A DNA stretch of 64,000 nucleotides from Limnanthes douglasii subsp. nivea. Taxonomy: Eukaryota > Streptophyta > Magnoliopsida > Brassicales > Limnanthaceae. The notes below the pieces were generated by a model. That model had not been told where the DNA came from. It did not search any database and saw only the letters and a program-made list of their open reading frames with translations. A program made the translations under genes and the position numbers. The stretch lies in NCBI GenBank assembly GCA_036936605.1, contig JAUPFV010000005.1, positions 72,862,885 to 72,926,884 of the forward strand. The letters are read 5' to 3'. This document shows positions 45,911-54,851 of the stretch, piece after piece. Positions within the stretch are counted from its first letter, which is position 1; every line of letters begins with the position of its first letter.

Positions 45911-47745
45911 CTATCGATAAACATAATTTTTCAAGTTCGCCACTATTTAAATCCTATTAATAATTATAACAGTTTGGAACTCCAACTTAAGTTTGGAGTT
46001 AAACAATTTATAATCTTGTCTTCATTGTTGTTCTATGATCGATGTATATATATATATAAAATACCAGGGCTGTCTTTGTGTAACTCGTAGATTCATGTAA
46101 AAATATGGTCGGTGGTTCGAATATTTACAATAAAATTTGGAGTATACTAAAATCATCCAGCTCAGAATGATACTATTCAATTCAAAGGGCCATATTAGAC
46201 GAACATGGGAATTTAAATTTTTTATGGTTCGACAAGCGTACTGTTAATGAGAACTAAAATTCCATTGATTTATGAAATATAATGGTCTTGGTCTATAAAA
46301 AATTAACGCTCAATGAATCAAGCCTGGTGATACTTTTATAAAAGTTTCTAACTTATTAAAGTTGGTCCGATGAGATATTATATAGGTCACATTTCATGGA
46401 TTATACGACATATGTTATGTGTTAAAAGGGTTTGAAAATATGGTTTGTGATACTTCGATAAACTTTGTAAAATTAGATGGGTATTATTCGGGAGGTGTAT
46501 ATGATGTGAAGTACATTGCCAGTCATTTTTATAGAAATTTTGACCCTAAAACTTGACTCGCCAAACTTGTCCAATATCATAAAATCGACAGAGTTAGAAC
46601 CAATCACCATTCTGGATCATAAAGTTTACTTACAACTGATGCATTTGACAAGATAAGACAAGAAGACTACACTGGTGTGAGAAGTATATTGTTCTAGGGA
46701 TACTATATGGGATTAAACATAAAATTAAGATGAGGCATTCTCTCGTGTGTTCTTTTTGTTTTCAAGCTTGGACGTCATAATCTCTCGTATATCCTCTTTA
46801 TTTTCCAGCTCTGATGCTCTAATTTTGTGTGTGCATTTTTTGTTCTCTAGTTCCAACGTCATAGACTCTCATGTTTCTTCCTTATTTTACAGTTCAGACA
46901 TACGATTATACCATTATTTTTTCCATTCCAAAATAACGGTCACCTCAAAATCAATTTGGTACTCCTCGTTTAATATGGATGTGATCCAAAAGAGTTGCTG
47001 AGTCTCGACAGACTTGTTAGTGCTTACATGGTAATATTTTTAAAGGTTATTGGTGTTTAGATTATAAAATAAATAAATAAATTAGTTTCTAACAAAATAT
47101 AATCATTCAAAAGTTAAAACAACTGCAAATGTACAAAGGACATTTAAAAGAAATTACAAAGTGTTTTGATACAAAATGGTGTATAACTGGTAACTTTATA
47201 CGCCGAGTATTTTATGCTTACATATTATTAATTTTGTTTTAAAACACCACTTAAAGTTGGGATTAGATTTATAATAAATGAAATTATAACCAATAAATAG
47301 GTCGTATCGGTTCGAGTTTTTAATTTTTTGATATGATTTTGTCCAAAAATAATAAAATATACAAAACATAATATATATATATATAATATTTAAATATTGA
47401 AATATATAAAAATAGATGTCTACGGGTTGGGTCTTATTGAACCGTAGACACATATATCAGATTCAGATTAAACAATACTAGAATTGGAACAGACCAGACT
47501 AGGTTCAGATTCAAATAAAAAGAACGAGTCTGAACTTGACATTTTAATCCAATAGTCCGTGAACAACAAATTCTCATCCGTTATACTTGTGAGACATGGA
47601 TAAGCTGGATTAGTGTCGATTTTGAACGGAAAAATATCATGGACTGGAGCATGTGATAAGAAATAATACATAAGCAACATACGGGGTTAGCATGATAGCC
47701 TTATCATACTAATTTATATTATTTTCATAAATATTTATTTGGAGA
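45911..47745. repeat. Long non-coding repeat, unit 2, right part
   Basis: Resumes with CTATCGATAAACATAATTTT (compare ATATTGGTAATCAAAGTTTT in unit 1). It holds GGAACTCCAACTTAAGTTTG (45976), the 42-bp minisatellite (46740-46905), GGATGTGATCCAAAAGAG (46976), an AT run (47370-47385) and the TCATCCGTTATACTTGTG region near 47575. Confidence 0.75.
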
Positions 47746-47749
47746 GTAA

Positions 47750-48155
47750 GATGCATGTAATTGTTTAAATATTGACGGTGTATAGTTTATAAAATAAGCT
47801 AAACATTACTTTCGAACAAAAAATAATCATTTTAAGAGTTAAATTATTGTAATTTAAAAACGACATCTAAAAAAAATTAAAGAGTTTTTTTATGAAAGTT
47901 GGTGTATAAGTTTTAACTTTATACCCCAACATTTTATTCTCATAATTTATTACTTTTTTCTTAAAACACTATAAAATACAGGTATGGATTTAAAATCGAA
48001 AACATTATACCCGTAAACGAGCCAGATCGGGTTATAATGATTAACGATAATAAAAATTTAAAATATAAGATATATATTACAATAATATATATATATATAT
48101 AATGTTTAAAATATAACAGTATATAACGATTTGTGGCTGCTGGTCAGACCGTATT
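47750..48155. repeat. Long non-coding repeat, unit 3, left part
   Basis: Joins directly to unit 2 and starts in the middle of the unit (TATAGTTTATAAAATAAGC near 47780), so about 1.8 kb is missing. It contains an AT run at 48083-48101 and is broken by E4 at 48155. Confidence 0.65.
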
Positions 48156-48561
48156 TGATGACTCCGAATGTTGTTACCTCTCCGGACGGGGACAGTTCGG
48201 ATTAAGATCACCAGACCAGACAGGGCAGTTCGAACACCTAGCCCATTGGACTGTTCGAACTATGACTAAAGTACTTAAAAATCTAAACACTTCTTGACTA
48301 AGCTGTTTGCTCTTCTACTAAAAGCTCATGGGTCCTTGAACATGACCCGGATCCATTAAACATGGCCTGAAAGCCCATAAAGCCCAAATACAAGGGTATA
48401 AATACCCAACCACCCGCATTAAATATGGGTAATGAAAATTAAATACAACCAGGCTGCTTAATTCTCCCTCTACTCTCTACTCAAACATTAAACACCTACA
48501 TACCTCAACAAACTCTAAAACAAATTACAAATTTACCCTCAGACGAAAATTAACCACACCA
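48156..48561 (+). repeat. E4 5' LTR (406 bp)
   Basis: TGATGACTCCGAATGTTG to AACCACACCA. TATA box TATAAATA at 48397-48404. Two copies of the palindrome GTTCGAAC (48228-48235 and 48253-48260) stand 25 bp apart upstream of it and are kept in the 3' LTR. Three bases (AAT) separate it from the primer site. Confidence 0.9.
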
Positions 48562-48564
48562 AAT

Positions 48565-48584
48565 TGGCGACCACAGTGGGAGCA
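48565..48584 (+). other. E4 primer-binding site, probably tRNA-Arg
   Basis: TGGCGACCACAGTGGGAGCA, nearly the same as in E3. TGGCGAC matches the complement of an arginine tRNA 3' end; the remainder fits less well. Confidence 0.55.
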
Positions 48585-48634
48585 CGAAGGTGCCTGAATC
48601 GAGCATTCAAAACCAACCAGAAAAATTGGTCTGA

Positions 48635-50317
48635 ATGAATCCGGACGTCCCGGAGGTACCACCAGCTTTGCTTGAAGTGGCGGGTGAAAACGATGAATAT
48701 ATTATCGAGGAGCGCGATAGGTTAAAGGCGAGATAAAAGCTCTGAGGGCAGAAAATGAGAATATGGGCATGAAAGAAAAATCAAAAGCATCAGTTGCTCA
48801 TCATACCGATAACCCTAGAGAGCATGAGCCTTCAAAGACTCATGTGAGTACCAAAAAGACTCATGCCAGCTCCAAAAAGTCTCACCGGTCTAAGCCAGTG
48901 GAGAGTTCTGACTCAGACTTAGAGTCTTCTGATAGCTCATTGGATGAGGAGGGAGTTGAAGAGTCCTTGTCCTCTAGCAGTGATGAGGGCCGAACTAAAA
49001 ATAAGCAAAATTTGATCAAAAAATATTCAAGAAAAAGGGATAGACGTGGGAAATTGAAGAAAAATATTGGCAAAGGGTCATCTCACAGCCGGAGGCATGT
49101 AGACCGGATGCTGATGGTTCCTTTTGCCTTCCACGATGAACCAGGTATCTTTACAACTCCCAATGAGGATACTATGTTCAGTCGTGGTCGGAATTGGAGA
49201 CAATCTCCATTATCTTCCAAGATTCTGTTCGGAAACCTCCCTAAGAGGTTTGACAGCACTAAAATGGAAAAGTACGATCGCAATACTGATCCGGACAACC
49301 ATTTGGAGCAATTTAAAAACTTCATGATGAACTTTGATGATGACGACAAGCTACTTTGTAGAGCATTTTCCCAATCCTTTACGGGGAGTGCTCTAAAATG
49401 GTATAACAGCCTACCACAAGGTTGCATCAGGAATTTTGATACCTTTTAGGTGGCCTTTCGAAGGCAGTTTGTTGGGAGTAAAGAGTTGAAGGGCAACGGG
49501 GACACAATAATCCATTGTGCCCAAGAACCGAACGAATCATTGAAAGAATACATAAGTCGTTTTGTAAACACCAAGAATGGGTTGGCTGATTGCTTCGAGC
49601 AAGTAGCAATAGCCTCCTTGAGACAGGGCTTAAACCCTGGGAATTTGGCTGATTCAGTGACCAGAAAGAAAGCCATGACTTGGGGAGGTTTGCTGAATCA
49701 GGTTGGAAAGCAGATTAACGTTGATGAAACAAAGAAAACTAGGGTGCACAGGCAGAGAGGTTTGCCCCGGTTGCACCAAACCCCAATCAGAATCAGTCCG
49801 GGAACAAGGCAAATGAGACCGGACAGGGGCATAGCAGGGCTAAAGCTCAATCTCAGCCAGCTGCACCTGCTCAGAGTCAACAATCCAGAAATAAGAGCCT
49901 TGGGTTCAACCGGAGTGGTTTGCAGAATTGAAAGAAAGTGTGGCCACCATTTATGATAAAACAAAGGAAGAGGTACACTATAGAAGACCGGCCGCACTGC
50001 AATCTCCTAGAGAACATCGTAATAACTCTTTCTGCCAGTATCACAATGATACTGGCCATACCACTGATGATTGTATAGCCTTGAAACAAGAAGTTCAGAA
50101 CTTGATTGAAAGGGGAAAGTTGGGGGCATATGTCAAAAGAAGAGGAGGTAATAGGCCTGACAATACTCACCGGGTTGGTCCAAGCAATGCTGCTCCAGAG
50201 GGAGCTATGGTTATAATCGAAAGGTTTGATGTGGAATCAGAATACTTGGATCCGGATCCAACTCGAAATAGAGTGGGTGCCATTGAGTCACTTACAATGA
50301 CAGCTCCTACTCATTAA
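48635..50317 (+). pseudogene. E4 gag
   Basis: Starts MNPDVPEVPPALLEVAGEN; EERDRLKAR is followed by a one-base loss near 48733. A Ser/Lys-rich stretch, then RGRNWRQSPLSSKILFGNLP, KMEKYDRNTDPDNHLEQFKN, FDDDDKLLCRAFSQSF and LKWYNSLPQGCIRNFDTF. TAG at 49447-49449 replaces the Trp codon seen in E2 and E3. VAFRRQFVGSKELKGNGDTI and QEPNESLKEYISRFVN follow. Two frame changes fall in 49750-49930. The zinc-knuckle-like CQYHNDTGHTTDDC (50034-50075, C-x2-H-x4-H-x4-C) is intact. Confidence 0.85.
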
Positions 50318-50460
50318 GTCACTTACATAGAGTGGGTGCCATTGAGTCACTTACATAGAGTGGGTGCCATTGAGTCACTTACTTGGATCCGGATCCGGAC
50401 TCATTAAGTTTTTTGAGTCACTTACCATTTTCGGAGGGGATACTATGACAGCTCCTACTG
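50268..50460. repeat. Mosaic of re-copied fragments at the gag/protease join
   Basis: A 28-bp piece (ATAGAGTGGGTGCCATTGAG and TCACTTAC) occurs at about 50268, 50327 and 50355. TACTTGGATCCGGATCC occurs at 50243-50259 and 50380-50396, CTCATTAAGT at 50309 and 50400, and ATGACAGCTCCTACT at 50297 and 50445. The spliced-in filler breaks the reading frame. It looks like repeated template switching during reverse transcription or repair. Confidence 0.85.
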
Positions 50461-50479
50461 CTTCTTCGAGAAAGAGGCA

Positions 50480-50975
50480 CGTTCATACTTTAGCTACCCA
50501 GCTAGAATGAGGCATAACCTCCTATTAATCGCAAATTCCATTCCCCTTCATTGTTTTTGATGAAGATGACTTAAGAGATATAGCTGGCCCTCATGAAGAT
50601 GCTGTTGTCATAGGAGCATCCATTGGGGGCAATGACATAAGACGAATCTTGGTGGATACTGGAAGCTCAGCTAATATCCTCTTCTTAAACACTTATAAGA
50701 AAATGAAAAATCCAGCCGTAATTCAGCGTTTGGACAGATCAATTGTGGGCTTTACTGGCAGCTCAGCAGATGTGATCGGGGAGTTCGAAGAGGAAGTTTT
50801 ATTGGGCAATGGCCCTTTCAAGAAGATGGTCAGGATACTTTTTATTGTGGTAGATTGTCTCACTTGTTATAATGCTATTTTAGGGAGGTCTTGGCTCTCT
50901 AGGATGCATGCAGTGGCTTCGACATTACACCAATGTTTGAAATATGCTGTTCAAGGACAAGTGGGAGTTGTCTGA
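50480..50975 (+). pseudogene. E4 aspartic protease
   Basis: The front carries TGA and TAA (50507-50530). From 50535: IPFPFIVFDEDDLRDIAGPH, VVIGASIGGNDIRRILVDTG and the active site DTGSSANILF, intact. Then VIGEFEEEVLLGNGPFKKMV and YNAILGRSWLSRMHAVA, ending TGA at 50973-50975. The best-preserved protease of the four Tat-type elements. Confidence 0.8.
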
Positions 50976-51121
50976 AGCAGTCAAAAGGTTGCAAGATAAT
51001 GTTATGCTACATCCCTGCCCCCCGGACGTTGGGGCCAGTTCGTATCGACGAGCAATAGCAGTTTGAGGGGTTTTCTGGGGGTGAGGGTGAAAGTGATGAC
51101 CCCAGAGAGACCCATGGAGTA

Positions 51122-52600
51122 TTGATACCCGTTGAAGAGGTTGAAACACATTCTTTAGAAGAAGAGAAAAGTGTCAAGATAGGGTCTAAAATGCCACCCG
51201 ACCTGAAAAATAAGATGTTAAAGTTCTTGAAAAACCATCAGCATGTTTTTTCTTGGTGCAATGCTGATGTTACTGGGGTTCCAGCTGATGTTATATCACA
51301 TCACCTATCTGTCCGAAGAGATGTAGCACCAGTGGTACAAAAGAGAAGGGATTTTTCTAAAGAAAAGGCTGATGTTATTGTGCAAGAAGTTGACAGGCTC
51401 ACAAAGATGGGGCATATCAAGGAGTCTCAATATCCTTTATGGACTGCCAATCCGGTCTTGGTGAAAAAGAAAAATGGCAAGTGGCGTATGTGCATTGACT
51501 TCAGAGATATCAATAGATCTTGCCCAAAAGATTTGTATCCAGTTCCCCGAATTGACCAACTAGTAGACTCCACCTCTGGGAATAAGCTGCTATCCTTTAT
51601 GGATGCTTTCTCCGGGTACAATCAGATCCAAGTAGATCCGAAGGATCAAGAGCATACCACATTTGTCACTGACAGGGGTCTTCATTGCTACAAGGTAATG
51701 CCATTTGGGTTGAAAAATGCTGGGGCTACTTATCAGAGATTGGTGAACAAAGCCTTTGCTGATCAAATTGGAAGGAATATGGAAGTATACATCGATGACA
51801 CGATGGTGAAAAGTGTGGATGAGAAATTGCACTTAACTGACCTCCAAGAAACTTTTGCCAACTTGGTAAAAGTGAATTTGAAGCTAAATCCAGAAAAATG
51901 TGTGTTCGGAGTGCAATCCGGGAAGTTCCTAGGTTATATAATAAGCGAGCAAGGGATACAGCCCGATCCGGACCAACTTAATGCTCTATTCCAAATGGAG
52001 CCTCCTTAGAATATTAAAAAAGTGCAACGATTGATGGGGAGGTTAGCTCATTTAAACCGATTTATCTCAAGGTCATCGGACATATGCACCCTTTTTTTTC
52101 AAACTTTGAAGGGTGCAAGGGGATTTAATTGGACTTCACAGTGTGATGAGGCCTTCAATGAGATTAAGAAACATCTGTCCTCCCCTAAAACCTTATTTAA
52201 ACCAATTGATGGAGAGACACTCTTCGTATATTTGGCAGTTTCAAGTTGTGCCATCAGTGTTGTGTTGGTAAGAGAGGTGGATAACTACGCCCATCCCGTA
52301 TACTACATCAACAAGAGCTTGATAGATGCAGAAAAGCGTTATTAAAAACTCGAAAAGTTAGCGCTAGCCCTGGTGATAGTTGCAAGGAAGATGAGGCCTT
52401 ATTTCCAGGCTCATCCTATTATCGTCTGGACATCTTTTCCTCTGAAGAATGTTCTCCAAAAGGCAGACATTTCAAGTAGAATGACTAAGTGGTCGGTAGA
52501 ATTGGGGGATTTCGATATAGATTTTGCTCCCCGAGCAGCAGTCAAGGCCCAAGTTGTGGCTGATTTTTTAGTTGAATTCCACTCTGACAGAGATTCGAAA
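51122..52600 (+). pseudogene. E4 reverse transcriptase and RNase H
   Basis: A long open frame to 52006: DVISHHLSVRRDVAPVVQKR, DRLTKMGHIKESQYPLWTAN, WRMCIDFRDINRSCPKD, PRIDQLVDSTSGNKLLSFMD, CYKVMPFGLKNAGATYQRLV, VYIDDTMVKS (YIDD intact), KLNPEKCVFGVQSGKFLGYI. TAG at 52007-52009 and TAA at 52343-52345 are in frame, so only two codons stop an otherwise open RT/RNase H. RNase H: LFVYLAVSSCAISVVLVREV, YYINKSLIDAEKRY, then RMTKWSVELGDFDIDF. Confidence 0.88.
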
Positions 52601-52619
52601 CAGACTACTGAAATGAAAG

Positions 52620-53050
52620 ACAAAAAGGTATGGGTCATCAGGACGGATGGTGGATCCAGCACTATGGGATGTGGTGCAGGGGTGTGCTTGACTTCTCCGT
52701 ATGGTGACAAAATGTACCAGGCTATATGTTTTGCTTTTAGGGCTTCCAATAATGAGTCTGAATACGAAGCAGCTATAGCTGGTTTAAAGTTAGCTTATAT
52801 TTGTAGGGCTAAAAGGGTCAAGCTAATGAGTGACTCCCAACTTCTTATCCACCATGCTCAAGGTCAATCTGAGGCTAAAAAGGAGCAATTAATGAAGTAT
52901 TTACTTCTTCTTAAAAATGAAGCACTCAAGTTTAAAAGCGTTGTTTATGAGCATATACCTCGGACAGAGAATGAATTAGCAGATTCATTAGCAACTATAG
53001 CTTACACAGAGTCATATCCATGGATCCATGTACTGGAGAGCCCCTCCATT
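52620..53050 (+). pseudogene. E4 second (archaeal-type) RNase H
   Basis: In the same frame as the RNase H before it. VWVIRTDGGSSTMGCGAGV gives the first Asp, ASNNESEYEAAIAGLKLAY the Glu, KLMSDSQLLIHHAQGQSEAK the third residue and RTENELADSLATIAY the last, so all four acidic positions are present. This domain, not interrupted here, marks the element as Tat lineage. Its likely role is removal of the RNA strand during reverse transcription, perhaps taking over from the RT-linked RNase H. Confidence 0.85.
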
Positions 53051-53189
53051 CAACTTAATGTGGGTAAAGAGGAAGAAATTTTTGAAGTACAGGTGAAGCA
53101 ACCTCAGGATTGGAGATTTCCTCTCCTGCAGTACCTCTCCGATGGCATTCTGCCTCCAGATAAAGCACTAGCAAGAAAAATGAAACACA

Positions 53190-54336
53190 AGGCTCGTGGT
53201 TTTATCATACTAAGAGACGTTCTGTATAAAAAGTCTTACAGTAAACCTCTTCTGCGGTGTTGGGAGATGATGAGTCTCAAATAGTCCTCTCCGAATTGCA
53301 TGATGGTGAGGGATCAGCTCACTGTGGATTTAGGGCTTTAACAAAGAGAGTTTTACTGGACGACTACTATTGGCCATCTATTATGCAGAATGCTAAAGAG
53401 CTGGTAAGAAGGTGTGATCCATGTCAGAGATATAGCAATGAAATTCATGTCCCAGCCATCCCTTTAGAGTCAATTTCTGAGCCTATACCTTTTGCTCGAT
53501 GGGGGTTGGATTTAGTGGGCCCTCTCCTTATGGCGTCCGGAGGGCGCAAAACTATAATTGTTGCTATAGATTACTTTTCGAAGTGGATTGAAGCAGCCCC
53601 TCTGGCAGGAACAACATCAAAAGCTGTCATAAAATTCATTTTATCCAACATCTGTTGCAGATTTGGTGTTCCACAAAAGATAACGACACACAATGGGCCA
53701 CAGTTCGACAATAGAGAAATGGAGAGTTTCTGTGCCTCAAGGGGTATACAACATTGTTTCTCTTCACCTTTCCACCCACAAACAAATGGTCAGGTTGAAG
53801 TGGCTAACAGAACTATACTGTACGGTTTAAAGAAGAATCTGGAAGGAGCTGCTGGGAAGTGGCCTAGCTATTTACAAGAGGTCTTGTGGGTCTACCGGAC
53901 AACACCTAGGGCTGCAACACAGGAGTCACCCTTTGCCTTGGTCTATGGGATGGATGCAGTAGCTCCCACAGAAGCAACTTTCCCATCATTTCGAGTTCAC
54001 AACTTCTCTGAATGCGCTAACGAAGTGGCGATCAGAGGTCAGCTTGACCTGGTAGAGGAAAGACGAGTTAAAGCTCACCTTAGAGATGTACACTATCAGG
54101 GTTTGATGAGAAGCAGATTTACTTCTAGAGTTAAAAAAAGAGATTTCCAGCCGGGGGACAAGGTATTAAGGAAAGTCTTCTTACACACTAAAGAGAAGCT
54201 GCTCGGCAAACTGGCCCCAACTTGGGAAGGACCTTATATGGCTGTTGAAAGGCTTAAACCTGGAACATATTGGCTAGAAGACAAGGATGGAAGAAATTTG
54301 ACCCACCCTTGGAATATTGAACATCTCCGGATGTAA
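53190..54336 (+). pseudogene. E4 integrase
   Basis: A one-base loss near 53257 separates LRDVLYKKSYSKPLLRC from GDDESQIVLSELHDGEGSAH. From there the frame is open to TAA at 54334-54336: zinc-finger residues HDGEGSAH and CDPC; core IVAIDYFSKWIEAAPL (first Asp), KITTHNGPQFDNREM (His in place of the second Asp), NGQVEVANRTI (Glu). Tail: PGDKVLRKVFLHTKEKLLGK, WEGPY, HPWNIEHLRM. The Asp-to-His change should abolish strand transfer, so it arose after the last transposition or this copy used another integrase. Confidence 0.88.
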
Positions 54337-54390
54337 TTGGAGTAGCATCTGTGTAAATATTTACTTCTTTAAACATCCATGTAAATATTT

Positions 54391-54444
54391 GGGGGCATAC
54401 TCTTTCCTACCCTGGTGGCGCGGGGGGTTTTTAATGAGGTGCCC
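54391..54444 (+). other. E4 conserved block after integrase
   Basis: GGGGGCATACTCTTTCCTAC, then CCTGGTGGCGCGGGGGGTTT, then TTAATGAGGTGCCC, 55 bp past the integrase stop. Reference copy for the block in E1, E2 and E3. Confidence 0.7.
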
Positions 54445-54706
54445 AGGCTTTTTAATGAAATTCGATGCCTTTTTAAAAAAAAAATATGAAGTATTCTTAC
54501 TTTGTTTTTTATCACACCATCCGGATTGAAGTAAAAGAATGATGACCACTTAAACATTTGTCATCGGAGAGCTTAAACACTCTCACTTTAGGCCATTTAT
54601 GAAATAACTAAGGGCTATTTAAACACTAGCCACCAAAATTGAAACAAACTATGAAAGGATGCGAAAATTGTGCAAAATAAGGATATTCATTGAAATAACT
54701 TAAGTG

Positions 54707-54807
54707 CCTTGGCCTTCTAAGGACTTTTAAATTGTCAAACAAAGTAAAGAATATATCCGGTCAGATACCAGACACATTAACAAAAAGAGTGCCTTGGCCT
54801 TCCAAGG
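54707..54807. other. E4 paired short hairpins beyond the antisense gene
   Basis: CCTTGGCCTTCTAAGG (54707-54722) and CCTTGGCCTTCCAAGG (54792-54807), each preceded by AGTG and followed by ACTTT. The stems are 6 bp with four-base loops. Unlike E1-E3, E4 has no tandem array here; the two copies are all that repeats. They lie about 45 bp past the antisense-gene stop. Confidence 0.5.
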
Positions 54808-54851
54808 ACTTTAGTTTAGATAACATGAAAAGTGAAAAAATAATTCATAAT

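Noticed and set aside
49083..49427. Open frames on the opposite strand across gag and RT (also 52411-52749, 55813-56034 and others)
   Set aside because: They overlap conserved coding on the other strand and carry no motif; they are shadows of the real frames.
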